Assembly: GCA_947304185.1 (NCBI GenBank)
Contig: CAMZAM010000001.1
Location: 186,001-250,000 of the forward strand
Length of the DNA: 64,000 nucleotides
Reading direction: 5' to 3'
Origin: an uncultured Bacteroidales bacterium
GTDB lineage: Bacteria; Bacteroidota; Bacteroidia; Bacteroidales; F082
This document shows, piece after piece, positions 44,210-53,165 of the stretch (position 1 is the stretch's first letter; the number at the start of each line of letters is the position of its first letter). Under the pieces are notes generated by a model. That model saw only the letters and a program-made list of their open reading frames with translations, was not told the DNA's origin and searched no databases. Position numbers and translations under genes: made by a program.

Positions 44210-45214
44210 ATGAGTGCCAATTCACATACTGCAAAAATAAGAAAAATCGCTGAGATGGCGATAAAAATTCTTATTGTCCTCGCTGGATGCTGGATTCTTT
44301 ATGTGAAAATCATTAAGAATCAAGACCTTACGGAGATGTGGAACTCTGTGAAAACGTCATTCTCATCGACGAAAAACGTGCTTCTGATGGTCTTGGCACT
44401 CATCTTAATGCCTGTCAACATGGCATTTGAGACTCGTAAATGGCAAAAGTCGATAAGTCCGGTCGAAAAGGTACCTTTCAGGAAAGCCTTCACAGCTATT
44501 TTCACGGGAATAACAGCAGGAATGATGTTTCCAAACCGTACCGGTGACTTTCTCGGACGCATCTTCATACTCGAAAAAGGTAACCGTCTCAAGGCAGCGA
44601 TGCTTACTTTTGTCGGTAACATCGCGCAGATGCTTGTCACGGTGAGCCTCGGCTGCATAGCATGGATATTCTTCACGCAGGAAAAATATTATTGGTGGGT
44701 TTTGATTATATCATTGATAATCATAGTCTTAGGTTATCTTTTATATTTCAACATCCATATTTTAAAGCATCTTCAGCGGTTAATTCCAAAGAAATGGCGT
44801 CCGCGTGCTGAGAAATATATGGAGATTTTCAGCAGCTATTCGAAGAAAGACTTGGTCCAGATTCTGTTGCTTGCAGTTGCAAAATATTTGATTTATTCGT
44901 TCCAATTTGTGCTGCTCATCTGGGCTTTCGACGTGCCAATCAACTATCTTGAAGCGATGATTCCGATCATGATTACATATTTGTTAATGACCGTGATTCC
45001 TTACATCACTATCACCGAGATAGCGGTGCGCGGATCGGTATGCGTCTTCGTCTTTGAGACTTGGCTGACGCGACTCGGAATAAGCACATCATTCACTATG
45101 ATGGTTTTCTCGGCCAGCACTATGCTTTGGCTGTATAACCTCGCAATACCGGCGATTATCGGACTGTTTTTCATCAGGAAATTGAGATTTATTAGAAGCA
45201 GCTATGAGTCTTGA
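44210..45214 (+). CDS. Lysylphosphatidylglycerol synthase TM-region / UPF0104 family protein
   Basis: 334-residue polytopic membrane protein of the UPF0104 (AglD/YbhN) family, relatives of the flippase part of MprF; likely moves a lipid or lipid-linked sugar. About eight membrane segments; typical loops are FETRKWQKSI (about 67), FTGITAGMMFPNRTGDFLGRIFIL (about 97-120) and AKYLIYSFQFVLLIWAF. ATG at 44210 or the in-frame ATG at 44255 are both possible; the second removes 15 polar residues and gives a usual leader. It overlaps the glycosyltransferase gene by 11 nt, supporting a joint role in glycolipid or polysaccharide assembly. Confidence 0.88.
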   Translation: MSANSHTAKIRKIAEMAIKILIVLAGCWILYVKIIKNQDLTEMWNSVKTSFSSTKNVLLMVLALILMPVNMAFETRKWQKSISPVEKVPFRKAFTAIFTGITAGMMFPNRTGDFLGRIFILEKGNRLKAAMLTFVGNIAQMLVTVSLGCIAWIFFTQEKYYWWVLIISLIIIVLGYLLYFNIHILKHLQRLIPKKWRPRAEKYMEIFSSYSKKDLVQILLLAVAKYLIYSFQFVLLIWAFDVPINYLEAMIPIMITYLLMTVIPYITITEIAVRGSVCVFVFETWLTRLGISTSFTMMVFSASTMLWLYNLAIPAIIGLFFIRKLRFIRSSYES

Positions 45215-46334
45215 AACGATACATATCATACTTAATGTCATCATGATATTCGCCGCAATGTATCTCATCTGCATTGGGGCGTTCACTTATGGCATGGCGT
45301 TGTATAAACGTTACCCGGGCACACATGGCAATTCATCTCCAAAAGACGTTTCTTTACTCATCGCTGCGCGAAACGAAGGAAAAAACATCGAAAAATTACT
45401 ACAATCGCTTTATAATCAGACATTTAGCAAAGAAAAATTTGAGGTTATAATAATTGACGATCACTCCAATGATGAGACCTTTGAGGTTGCTGAGGATTTC
45501 CGAGTTCTCCACCCTGAAATGAACTTGAAAGTATTAAAAGCCACAGGTTCGGGCAAAAAACAAGCCATCTCACAGGCCTTGCATACTGCTGAAAACGATA
45601 TCGTTTTAGTAACCGATGCCGACTGCGAGTTGCCGCCGCGTTGGATCGAGGTGATGGTCGATTATTTCACCAAACACGACTTGAAAATGTTGCTCGGCCC
45701 GGTGCTTCTGTCGCCTGCTAACACTTTATTTGAAAAGCTACAAGTGCTTGAGCATCTGAGTCTTATCGCTAGCACCGCAGGTTCTGCCGCCATCGGAATG
45801 CCAGTGATGTGCAACGGAGCTAATATGATGTACGATCGCCAAGCCGCCCTCGACGTCGAAAAATATCGCACCGACATGAAGATAGCTTCAGGCGACGATA
45901 TGTTCCTTATGGAACAGTTTATTAAGCATTACGGAAGCAAATCGGTACGCTTTCTCCTTGATAATGAAGCGATTGTGAGGACCGCGACAATGCCGAATCT
46001 GAAAGCGTTTTTCCGTCAGAGAAGGCGCTGGGCATCGAAGACGAAGGCTTACACAAACTGGAAAATCATCGCCACAGCACTCATAGTATTGCTTTTTAAC
46101 CTTAGCATCGTCTTTTTCTTCGTGGCAGGCTTCTTCATGCGGGTTTTCTGGATCTTCTTCGTGCTTTACATCATCTTGAAGACACTCATCGACTTCCCTA
46201 TTTTACGCAAAATAACACATTTCATGAAACAGCATAGACTCCTCCGCTGGATGTTTCCATTGGAGTTCATCTACCCGTTTTATGTTGTTTTCACGGCGTT
46301 TTCCGGGTTGTTTGTGAGAGTAAAATGGAAATAA
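45204..46334 (+). CDS. Membrane glycosyltransferase, family 2
   Basis: 376-residue family 2 (GT-A) glycosyltransferase with one N-terminal and two to three C-terminal membrane segments, probably adding sugars to a lipid-linked or surface glycan. Motifs: LIAARNEGKNIEKLL (about 48), IDDHSNDET (about 87), the catalytic DADCELPPRW (about 139) and the product-site RQRRRWASK (about 272). The sugar is not predictable. It overlaps the flippase-like gene, and its stop directly touches the stop of the convergent arginase-fold gene. Confidence 0.92.
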   Translation: MSLETIHIILNVIMIFAAMYLICIGAFTYGMALYKRYPGTHGNSSPKDVSLLIAARNEGKNIEKLLQSLYNQTFSKEKFEVIIIDDHSNDETFEVAEDFRVLHPEMNLKVLKATGSGKKQAISQALHTAENDIVLVTDADCELPPRWIEVMVDYFTKHDLKMLLGPVLLSPANTLFEKLQVLEHLSLIASTAGSAAIGMPVMCNGANMMYDRQAALDVEKYRTDMKIASGDDMFLMEQFIKHYGSKSVRFLLDNEAIVRTATMPNLKAFFRQRRRWASKTKAYTNWKIIATALIVLLFNLSIVFFFVAGFFMRVFWIFFVLYIILKTLIDFPILRKITHFMKQHRLLRWMFPLEFIYPFYVVFTAFSGLFVRVKWK

Positions 46335-47510
46335 TTACATTAACTTTTGATAAAACTGCCACCAGCGGTCAGGGAGCTCGTTGCGCATCGCCATGTCGTA
46401 ATCCGATTTTGAACACGGAATGAAATGATGACGCTCGTATTTTTCCTGGTTTTTGCTGCGGAACGAGAGGTCGAGCCACCATTTTCCTGTTGTTTTATGA
46501 CATAAGAAAATGATATCATCGTAATCCTCAAGTCTGACAGTATATCTGGTGAATTCATCACGATTATCTGCAGTAGGGAAGTCGTTCTGACGAAGTGAGA
46601 ATCCCTCCAAGAAATACCATACCATCTCAGCTAAGTTATTGGCACTCTGATAGTTAACATCAAATTTCGGATTGTAATTGAAGAATCCAATAGAAGTCAA
46701 CTTCGGATTCAAACCCGAATAACGTGTCATCTTACAGCCGTCTTCGCTACTGAAACCGTTAGGCGAGCTGCGTTTCACTCCTGGCATATCGGCTGCACAG
46801 AAAGCCGCCGCATCAATAGTGATGATATCGGCATTACGAAGCAATGGCTCAGAAAGCTCAGCGCGGTTCTTGATCGTCCCCAAACGATAGATGTCGAACA
46901 GCAGCTGCTTCATCAGGTTAATATTCTCATTATCAATGTAATACGTCTGATAACCGATGTTCGTATAGTTGAACAAATAATTCGGCTGATGCAGAATGAT
47001 ATGACTCAGATACGACTCCGAATTGATCCCTTCGCCTTCTTCGCCAAGGTCGAAACGCGGGTCTATCGCAGTGATATTCACCAACTTACCAGTGTTTTCA
47101 TAAACCTGATAAATCGGATATGTCAAATCCTGACTTCCGCCAAGAATTATCGGCACGATATGATACTTCAAAAGCGCCAGAAACACCTCGCTCAGCGCGT
47201 AATAGGTATCTTCGGTCCTCAAGCCGAGCTTCACGTTGCCGAGGTCGACGATCTTCAGCTCCGGCCAGTGGTTAAACAAAGGATATAAGGCATGGCGGAT
47301 AGCATCCGGACCATCCTTACATCCTTCATTATCAACGGCATAGCGTTCTTCTTCAACTCCAAGGATAGCCACCTGAAAACCATTCAGATTCGGAAATTCC
47401 TCCTCATTTTTGAAGATTGTTATGGTCTTGCCAAGCTGTTTTTTATGCGTCAGATGGCAGTTATCAATGACTTCTTCCTTAACAGGATTGAGAAAAGCGC
47501 TGATGTCCAT
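46335..47510 (-). CDS. Arginase-fold protein lacking the usual metal-binding histidines
   Basis: 391-residue protein of the arginase/agmatinase/formimidoylglutamase superfamily. The three metal motifs are recognisable but altered. GGDH is GGSQ (about 123), DAHxD is DPRFD (about 149-153), and SxDxDxxDP reads TIDAAAFCAADMP (about 232-244). Both His ligands are lost, so a normal di-manganese centre is unlikely. It may be a pseudoenzyme or have a different ligand set. Relatives in Bacteroidota are often labelled formimidoylglutamase; that activity is doubtful here. Co-directional with glyQS (2 nt gap). Confidence 0.8.
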   Translation of the reverse strand: MDISAFLNPVKEEVIDNCHLTHKKQLGKTITIFKNEEEFPNLNGFQVAILGVEEERYAVDNEGCKDGPDAIRHALYPLFNHWPELKIVDLGNVKLGLRTEDTYYALSEVFLALLKYHIVPIILGGSQDLTYPIYQVYENTGKLVNITAIDPRFDLGEEGEGINSESYLSHIILHQPNYLFNYTNIGYQTYYIDNENINLMKQLLFDIYRLGTIKNRAELSEPLLRNADIITIDAAAFCAADMPGVKRSSPNGFSSEDGCKMTRYSGLNPKLTSIGFFNYNPKFDVNYQSANNLAEMVWYFLEGFSLRQNDFPTADNRDEFTRYTVRLEDYDDIIFLCHKTTGKWWLDLSFRSKNQEKYERHHFIPCSKSDYDMAMRNELPDRWWQFYQKLM

Positions 47511-47512
47511 AT

Positions 47513-49036
47513 TTATTTCTTTGGAGAGATTTTCTTTCTAATTATCTCATGCAACTCGCCGACGTTTACGCGGATCTGCTCCATGGTGTCACGGTCGCGG
47601 ACGGTCACTGTATTGTCCTCAAGTGTCTGATTATCAACGGTTACGCAGAGAGGAGTACCGATGGCATCCTGTCTTCTGTAACGTTTTCCGATGGAGTCTT
47701 TCTCTTCGTACTGGCACATGAAGTCGTACTGCAGGCTGTCCATGATTTCGCGAGCTTTCTCCGGAAGTCCGTCTTTCTTAACGAGAGGCAGAATAGCGAC
47801 TTTGTAAGGTGCGAGAATCGGTGGCAGCTTCATCACGACACGCTCGCTGCCGTCTTCGAGTTTCTCCTCGGTGTAGGCATAGCTGAACATCGCGAGGAAC
47901 ATACGGTCAAGACCGATTGAAGTCTCAATGACGTATGGAGTGTAGCTCTCGTTGGTCTCAGGATCGAAATATTGCAGCTTCTTGCCTGAGAATTCGGCAT
48001 GACGGCCAAGGTCGTAGTCGGTACGGCTGTGAACGCCTTCCAACTCTTTGAAACCAAATGGGAAATTAAACTCGATATCGGTTGCAGCATTGGCATAGTG
48101 AGCGAGTTTCTCGTGGTCGTGGAAACGATAGTTTTCTGCTGGAATACCCAGTGAGAGGTGCCAATTCAGACGTTCTTCCTTCCATTTCTTGAACCATTCC
48201 ATCTCGGTGCCAGGACGTACAAAGAACTGCATCTCCATCTGCTCGAATTCACGCATACGGAAGATGAACTGACGGGCGACGATTTCGTTACGGAATGCCT
48301 TTCCTGTCTGTGCTATGCCGAACGGAATCTTCATGCGGCCGGTCTTCTGCACGTTGAGATAGTTTACGAAGATACCCTGTGCTGTCTCAGGACGCAGATA
48401 GATTGTGTTTGCGCCTTCTGCCAGCGAGCCGATCTGTGTAGCAAACATCAGATTGAACTGACGCACGTCGGTCCAGTTGCGTGTTCCACTGATAGGACAT
48501 ACTATTCCGAGGTCTTCGATGAGTTTCTTGATGTCGGCGAGGTCGTTTCTCTCCATGTCGCCGTAAAGACGGTGACTGATGGTCTCGATTTCCTTCTTCC
48601 ACTCGAGGACGCGAGGGTTTGTGGTGACAAACTGCTCTTTGTTGAAAGCATCGCCGAAACGTTTCTGGGCTTTTTCAACTTCCTTGTTGATTTTTTCCTC
48701 GATTTTGGCCATATAATCCTCGACCAAGACGTCGGCACGATAACGTTTCTTGCTGTCTTTGTTGTCAATCATCGGGTCGTTGAAAGCGTCAACGTGACCT
48801 GATGCCTTCCACACTGTCGGGTGCATGAAGATTGCAGCATCAAGACCGACGATATTCTCGTGCATCTGCACCATGGCTTTCCACCAGTATTCTCTGATGT
48901 TTTTCTTCAGTTCGACACCATTCTGGCCGTAATCGTAAACGGCAGCCAGTCCGTCGTAAATATCACTCGAAGGGAAGATAAAACCGTATTCCTTCGCGTG
49001 AGAAGTTATCTTTTTGAAAAATTCTTCTTGATTCAT
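47513..49036 (-). CDS. glyQS: Glycyl-tRNA synthetase (single-chain, alpha2 type)
   Basis: Class II synthetase of the eukaryotic/Gram-positive dimeric form, 507 residues, not the alpha2-beta2 form of enterobacteria. Motif 2 FRNEIVARQFIFRMREFEQMEMQ is present, as is the AdoMet-free motif 3 region ETSIGLDRMFLAMFSYAY; the C-terminal anticodon-binding domain covers about 405-507. Followed by the arginase-fold gene; preceded by queA 4 nt upstream on the same strand. Confidence 0.96.
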   Translation of the reverse strand: MNQEEFFKKITSHAKEYGFIFPSSDIYDGLAAVYDYGQNGVELKKNIREYWWKAMVQMHENIVGLDAAIFMHPTVWKASGHVDAFNDPMIDNKDSKKRYRADVLVEDYMAKIEEKINKEVEKAQKRFGDAFNKEQFVTTNPRVLEWKKEIETISHRLYGDMERNDLADIKKLIEDLGIVCPISGTRNWTDVRQFNLMFATQIGSLAEGANTIYLRPETAQGIFVNYLNVQKTGRMKIPFGIAQTGKAFRNEIVARQFIFRMREFEQMEMQFFVRPGTEMEWFKKWKEERLNWHLSLGIPAENYRFHDHEKLAHYANAATDIEFNFPFGFKELEGVHSRTDYDLGRHAEFSGKKLQYFDPETNESYTPYVIETSIGLDRMFLAMFSYAYTEEKLEDGSERVVMKLPPILAPYKVAILPLVKKDGLPEKAREIMDSLQYDFMCQYEEKDSIGKRYRRQDAIGTPLCVTVDNQTLEDNTVTVRDRDTMEQIRVNVGELHEIIRKKISPKK

Positions 49037-49040
49037 GGTA

Positions 49041-50090
49041 TTATAAAATTAGCATTGCGTCGCCGTAGGTGAAGAAGTTATATTTCTCTGCGACGGCTTC
49101 TTTATAAGCTTTCATTAAGAAATCGTAACCTGCAAATGCGGCCACTTCCATCATCATCGGTGATTTCGGGAGATGGAAGTTGGTGATGAGCGCGTCGGCG
49201 GTATTGAAGTCGTAAGGCGGGAAGATGAACTTATTTGTCCAACCCTTCATCGGCTTCAGCTTGCCTGTGATACTCACGACAGTCTCCATGACCTTCAAAG
49301 TGGTGGTTCCCACGGCAAAGACCTTATGTTTGGCCTCTTTCGTCTCATTTATCATGTCGCAAGTCTCCTGCGAGATGTTGATTTCTTCCGAGTCGGTCTT
49401 GTGTTTGGTAAGATCTTCCACTTCGATGTCGCGGAAGTTACCCATGCCTGTGTGGAGTGTCACCTCAGCGAAGTTCACATCCTGAAGTTCCATGCGTTTC
49501 ATCAAAATCTTGCTAAAATGCATACCTGCTGTAGGAGCTGCGACAGAGCCTTCCTGTGTTGCGTAGACTGTCTGATAGTTGAACTCGTCATCTTCTTCGA
49601 CAGGACGCTGGATGATCTTCGGAAGCGGTGTCTCGCCAAGTCCCATGATGACTTTCTTAAACTCGTCGTGCGGACCGTCGAACAGGAAACGCAGTGTGCG
49701 GCCACGTGATGTGGTGTTGTCGATGACTTCAGCCACTAGTTCGTCGTTTTCGCCGAAATACAGCTTGTTGCCGATACGGATTTTACGGGCTGGGTCGACG
49801 AGGACATCCCAGAGACGGCTCTCAGGGTCGAGCTCACGGAGCAGCATCACCTCAATCTTAGCTCCAGTCTTCTCTTTTTCGCCATAAAGACGGGCAGGGA
49901 ACACGCGTGAGTTGTTGATTACGAACAAATCGCCTGGGTGGCAATATTCGAGGATGTCGCGGAATGTCTTGTGCTCAATGGTCTGAGTGTCGCGGTGCAG
50001 AACCATCATACGGGCGTCTTCGCGTTCTTTGGGCGGATACATAGCGATGAGGTCGTGCGGTAAATTGAACTTAAACTGTGATAGTTTCAT
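49041..50090 (-). CDS. queA: S-adenosylmethionine:tRNA ribosyltransferase-isomerase
   Basis: Penultimate step of queuosine synthesis: transfers the ribosyl part of S-adenosylmethionine to preQ1 in tRNA. At 349 residues it has [21 protein letters not shown] (about 10-30), [13 protein letters not shown] (about 55-67) and [10 protein letters not shown] (about 182-191), all typical. Other queuosine genes are not in the window, and no preQ1 riboswitch was seen upstream. Followed by glyQS 4 nt later; both likely use the promoter at 50134. Confidence 0.96.
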   Translation of the reverse strand: MKLSQFKFNLPHDLIAMYPPKEREDARMMVLHRDTQTIEHKTFRDILEYCHPGDLFVINNSRVFPARLYGEKEKTGAKIEVMLLRELDPESRLWDVLVDPARKIRIGNKLYFGENDELVAEVIDNTTSRGRTLRFLFDGPHDEFKKVIMGLGETPLPKIIQRPVEEDDEFNYQTVYATQEGSVAAPTAGMHFSKILMKRMELQDVNFAEVTLHTGMGNFRDIEVEDLTKHKTDSEEINISQETCDMINETKEAKHKVFAVGTTTLKVMETVVSITGKLKPMKGWTNKFIFPPYDFNTADALITNFHLPKSPMMMEVAAFAGYDFLMKAYKEAVAEKYNFFTYGDAMLIL

Positions 50091-50133
50091 TTCAAATATT
50101 ATTTATTGATTTCTATTTTTTCGAAAAGGAATG

Positions 50134-50141
50134 CAAATATA
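50134..50141 (-). promoter_or_regulatory. -7 promoter box of queA
   Basis: TATATTTG on the - strand, 43 nt before the ATG. Confidence 0.6.
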
Positions 50142-50164
50142 CAACAAAATGAAAATTTTGTCAA

Positions 50165-50200
50165 GAAAAAAGTTATAAAACGTTGTTACACAACGTTTTA
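50165..50200 (-). terminator. Intrinsic terminator of the PTS-IIC-like gene
   Basis: Perfect 11-bp arms TAAAACGTTGT/ACAACGTTTTA around a 3-nt loop, followed on the - strand by a T-rich run (ATAACTTTTTT). Confidence 0.8.
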
Positions 50201-50223
50201 GTTTAAAGTTTAGAGTTTAAAGT
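50201..50223. repeat. GTTTAAAG/GTTTAGAG direct repeat
   Basis: Third copy of the repeat at 33401 and 35881, here directly beside the terminator hairpin. Confidence 0.65.
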
Positions 50224-50241
50224 CAGTTATTGAGTGTAAAG

Positions 50242-51261
50242 TTAATTAGGTAATAGTAAATCGCCAGGTTTTATCCAGTTCAATTTTCTAAAAATGAGTC
50301 CGAAAAGCCATGTTAAAACGGCTGGAAGCACGAAGCAAATGAGCAAAATGCCCCACCACATGTTGGCGCCGCCGTCGGGCATCGCCGAGATCATACCGAG
50401 AGGTCCGACGAGGCCGCAGGTTCCCATGCCAGAGCCAATCGGCACGTTCTCGAGATGGAACACGCAAGTTGCCAAAGGACCAGTGATTGCTGCTGTTAAT
50501 GTAGGTGGAATCCATGTCAAAGGATGACGTAAAATGTTAGGCATCTGAAGCATCGAGGTACCAAGACCTTGTGAGATGAGTCCGCCCCAGCGGTTTTCCT
50601 TGAAGCTCATGACGGCAAAACCCACCATCTGAGCGCAACAGCCAGCGGTGGCTGCACCTCCGGCGATACCCGAAAGCCCGATGGCGATACATATGGCAGC
50701 GCTTGAAATTGGCAATGTCAGCGCCATTCCGATGCTGACCGAGACGATGATTCCCATCGCGAAAGGATGCAGATTGGTGGCATACATGATGAAATCGCCG
50801 AAAGCGGTCATGAAACGGCTGATGCCGGGACCGACAAACATCGCGAGCAAGATACCTGAAATGATTGTAACAGAAGGAGTTACAAGAATATCGACCTGTG
50901 TCTCCTTCGACACCATTTTGCCAAGTTCGGTGCTGATGACGACTGCCACAAGCACTCCGACAGGACCGCCCAAAGTGTTACCTGCCACTCCGACGGCCAC
51001 TGCGCTGAACATCACCAAAGCCGGAGCATGCAGAGCGTAAGCTATAGCCACTCCCATGGCGGGACCGGCAGCGATTTTGCAGTATTTCGCAAACTCAACA
51101 AACATCGGGATATTCAGACGACTTCCGATGGTGTCGAAAATCGTTCCAATCAACAGAGACGCGAACAAACCGAGTGCCATCGCGCCAAGAGCATCAAGAA
51201 GATATGCCTTCGCCGAGACATCGACGTTTTTTCTTTTCAAAAATGACTTAAAGTTTGACAT
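50242..51261 (-). CDS. PTS-IIC-like (PfoR/COG3641 type) membrane permease
   Basis: About 340-residue membrane protein resembling the type 2 IIC domain of phosphotransferase permeases, of the PfoR group. Long hydrophobic segments carry glycine-rich patterns such as ALGLFASLLIGTIFDTIG, AGNTLGGPVGVLVAVV and GMGTCGLVGPLGMI. No IIA, IIB, HPr or enzyme I genes are nearby, and the phylum usually lacks a sugar PTS, so it may be a free-standing transporter or regulator. ATG at 51261 (MSNFKSF) is preferred to in-frame ATGs at 51279 and 51294. Confidence 0.85.
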   Translation of the reverse strand: MSNFKSFLKRKNVDVSAKAYLLDALGAMALGLFASLLIGTIFDTIGSRLNIPMFVEFAKYCKIAAGPAMGVAIAYALHAPALVMFSAVAVGVAGNTLGGPVGVLVAVVISTELGKMVSKETQVDILVTPSVTIISGILLAMFVGPGISRFMTAFGDFIMYATNLHPFAMGIIVSVSIGMALTLPISSAAICIAIGLSGIAGGAATAGCCAQMVGFAVMSFKENRWGGLISQGLGTSMLQMPNILRHPLTWIPPTLTAAITGPLATCVFHLENVPIGSGMGTCGLVGPLGMISAMPDGGANMWWGILLICFVLPAVLTWLFGLIFRKLNWIKPGDLLLPN

Positions 51262-51367
51262 GATCGACAAGTTCATTTTAGACAGGATTAACAAGATTTA
51301 TAAGATTGTTTTCTGTTTTTTCCTTTTAAATCAGGCCGCAAAATTACAAAATTTTTCCAATATCTAT

Positions 51368-51408
51368 CGTCATTTCGACCGCAGCGAAGCGGAGTGGAGA
51401 AATCTCAT
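51368..51408. repeat. Single REP-like unit, copy 3
   Basis: CGTCATTTCGACCGC, then AGCGAAGCGGAGTGGAGAAATCTC: one arm of the element at 10325 and 40048, with its own inner CCGC/GCGG hairpin. Confidence 0.8.
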
Positions 51409-51454
51409 CCATTTAAAAAATAGGAAAAATTTTTACAAATTAAGGAAAATTTTG

Positions 51455-51462
51455 TATATTTG
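51455..51462 (+). promoter_or_regulatory. -7 promoter box of the fic gene
   Basis: TATATTTG, about 107 nt before the ATG, giving a long AT-rich leader. Confidence 0.55.
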
Positions 51463-51569
51463 CACAATTATTATTTATATCTTTAAATGACATATTATAT
51501 TGATTAACAATATTTTAATATTTTTAAAAAAGAATTATAAGGAATTTTTAAGGAAATAATAAGGAAATT

Positions 51570-52625
51570 ATGATAAAAGTAACATTGACAAACGAAATGC
51601 TTAAAAGAATACTCTCAATTGAAGAGTGCAGACAACATTTCGGCTCATACAGGATGCCGATTTCTTTGAGCAACAAACTTCGTAAAAGTTCAAAGAAGAA
51701 GAGTTCCTACGCATCGACGCGAATCGAGGGAAACCCGCTGACAGAAAGTCAATCCGAGGAGGTGATAGAGGCGAAAAACCGTCATTTTTTGAAGCCTGAA
51801 CAGGAGGTAAGAAACTATTTTGCGGCATTGGAGCTGTCGGAAAAGCTTTTGAAAGAGCGCAAATCGTTTTCAATGGGGCTGATTTTGGCCTTGCAGAAAC
51901 AGATTGTGATGGGTGAGAGCCGCGATAAAGTCGGTCTGCGAGGACCCATGCCGCCAGGAGTTTTGTTTGCCGTTTATGACGATAAAACACGTCGTCCCGA
52001 ATATATCCCACCAATGTGGAATGAGGTGCGGCATCTGCTTGACGAATTGATTTTGTATGTCAACAACTCCGATGACCATCCTTTGATTAAGGCCGCAGTG
52101 GTTCATTATCAAATGGTTACGATACATCCGTTTGAAGACGGCAATGGTCGTACTGCACGAATCTTATCTGATTATATCCTCGACTATTATGATTTCGGGT
52201 TTAATCAGATTGGCTCGCTCGAGGAATATTTTGCATACGATGTAGACGAATATTACGCTTCTCTGCAGATGGACCTTCCGCTTTTGTATTATGACGGCCG
52301 CGACAATCCTCCACATCCCGAAATATGGGTTCATTATTTTTTGAGGATGGTCGAGCTTCACGCCAAAAAAGTCGTGGAGTTGGCTTCAACATCGTTGCAG
52401 GAACAGCGCGAGGCCTCTCTGTCATTTTTGAATAAAAAAGAAAAAGCATTTTTACAGTATCTTACTGATAATCATATAGATACGTTCACACCGTCAGAAA
52501 TGGCGGCAGTCATGAAGGTAACAAACCACACCATAACCAACTGGTGTGCCTCGCTCGCTAAAAATGGCTTTTTGACTCCAGTTTTGGTAAAACAAAGGAT
52601 AAGGTCGTATAAGGTAAATAAATGA
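51570..52625 (+). CDS. Fic domain protein (class II, self-inhibited)
   Basis: 351-residue Fic protein, expected to attach AMP (or another nucleotide group) to a hydroxyl of a target protein. Full catalytic motif HPFEDGNGR (about 186-194) followed by TAR. An N-terminal inhibitory helix motif STRIEGN (about 51-57) fits the (S/T)xxxE(G/N) rule, so activity should be restrained until released (class II). The C-terminal part (about 285-351) resembles a winged helix (FTPSEMAAVMKVTNHTITNW), suggesting control of its own gene or another DNA role. No antitoxin gene is adjacent, consistent with built-in inhibition. The target is unknown. Confidence 0.93.
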   Translation: MIKVTLTNEMLKRILSIEECRQHFGSYRMPISLSNKLRKSSKKKSSYASTRIEGNPLTESQSEEVIEAKNRHFLKPEQEVRNYFAALELSEKLLKERKSFSMGLILALQKQIVMGESRDKVGLRGPMPPGVLFAVYDDKTRRPEYIPPMWNEVRHLLDELILYVNNSDDHPLIKAAVVHYQMVTIHPFEDGNGRTARILSDYILDYYDFGFNQIGSLEEYFAYDVDEYYASLQMDLPLLYYDGRDNPPHPEIWVHYFLRMVELHAKKVVELASTSLQEQREASLSFLNKKEKAFLQYLTDNHIDTFTPSEMAAVMKVTNHTITNWCASLAKNGFLTPVLVKQRIRSYKVNK

Positions 52626-52691
52626 AAACTTTTTGTACTTTGTCACAAATTGTCTTCCTTAAACGTCTATTAATTGATTTTTGTTTGAAAG

Positions 52692-53165
52692 ATGAATTCA
52701 GAATTTGAATTGACATACCGAAGCAACTACCAGCAGTTGTTCAGGATTGCGGCTAAAATGCTCCGCGATTCTGACGCCGCCCGCGACGTGGTCCACGACG
52801 TCTTCATGTCTTATTATTTCAATTGTGAAAACAAAAAAGTCATAAACGACTCGAAAAACTGGCTCATCAGATGCACCATAAATAAAGGTGTCGATTTCTT
52901 GCGCAAAAACAAGAAAATCATCTCTGATGAAACCGCTGTCAGACGAGACAACACATCGCAAAACATTGATAATCAGATAGATTTAATGAGTTTATCGAAT
53001 CTGATTTCAAAACTCGACGGCAAAGACCAATCGCTGGTGGTGCTTTACAGCGAAGGCTATTCCTACAAGGAAATCGCCGAAATTACAACCATGAGTTTCA
53101 ATTCTGTCGGAAAAACCTTATCACGAATTTTGGAAAAATTAAGGAGGGATTATGAAACACTTTGA
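52692..53165 (+). CDS. RNA polymerase ECF-type sigma factor
   Basis: 157-residue group 4 sigma factor. Region 2 (about 8-75) with MLRDSDAARDVVHDVFMSYYF and NWLIRCTINKGVDFLR; region 4 (about 100-155) with the HTH GYSYKEIAEITTMSFNSVGKTLSR. Its gene overlaps the anti-sigma gene by 14 nt, the usual paired layout. Target promoters are not known; autoregulation is likely. Confidence 0.93.
   Translation: MNSEFELTYRSNYQQLFRIAAKMLRDSDAARDVVHDVFMSYYFNCENKKVINDSKNWLIRCTINKGVDFLRKNKKIISDETAVRRDNTSQNIDNQIDLMSLSNLISKLDGKDQSLVVLYSEGYSYKEIAEITTMSFNSVGKTLSRILEKLRRDYETL
53141..53147 (+). promoter_or_regulatory. Strong Shine-Dalgarno-like site inside the sigma gene
   Basis: AAGGAGG, four nt before the ATG of the anti-sigma gene. 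Such sites are rare in this phylum, where most genes here have none. Confidence 0.5.

Larger units (their letters stand above)
51262..51569. other. 308-bp intergenic region before the Fic gene
   Basis: Between divergent genes. It holds a single REP unit (51368-51408), a -7 box (51455-51462) and a very AT-rich leader with three spaced AAGGAA motifs just before the fic ATG. No coding or RNA gene is seen. Confidence 0.6.

Noticed and set aside
50091-50241. preQ1 riboswitch before queA
   Set aside because: No preQ1 aptamer pattern was seen; the hairpin at 50176-50200 is better explained as the terminator of the permease gene.
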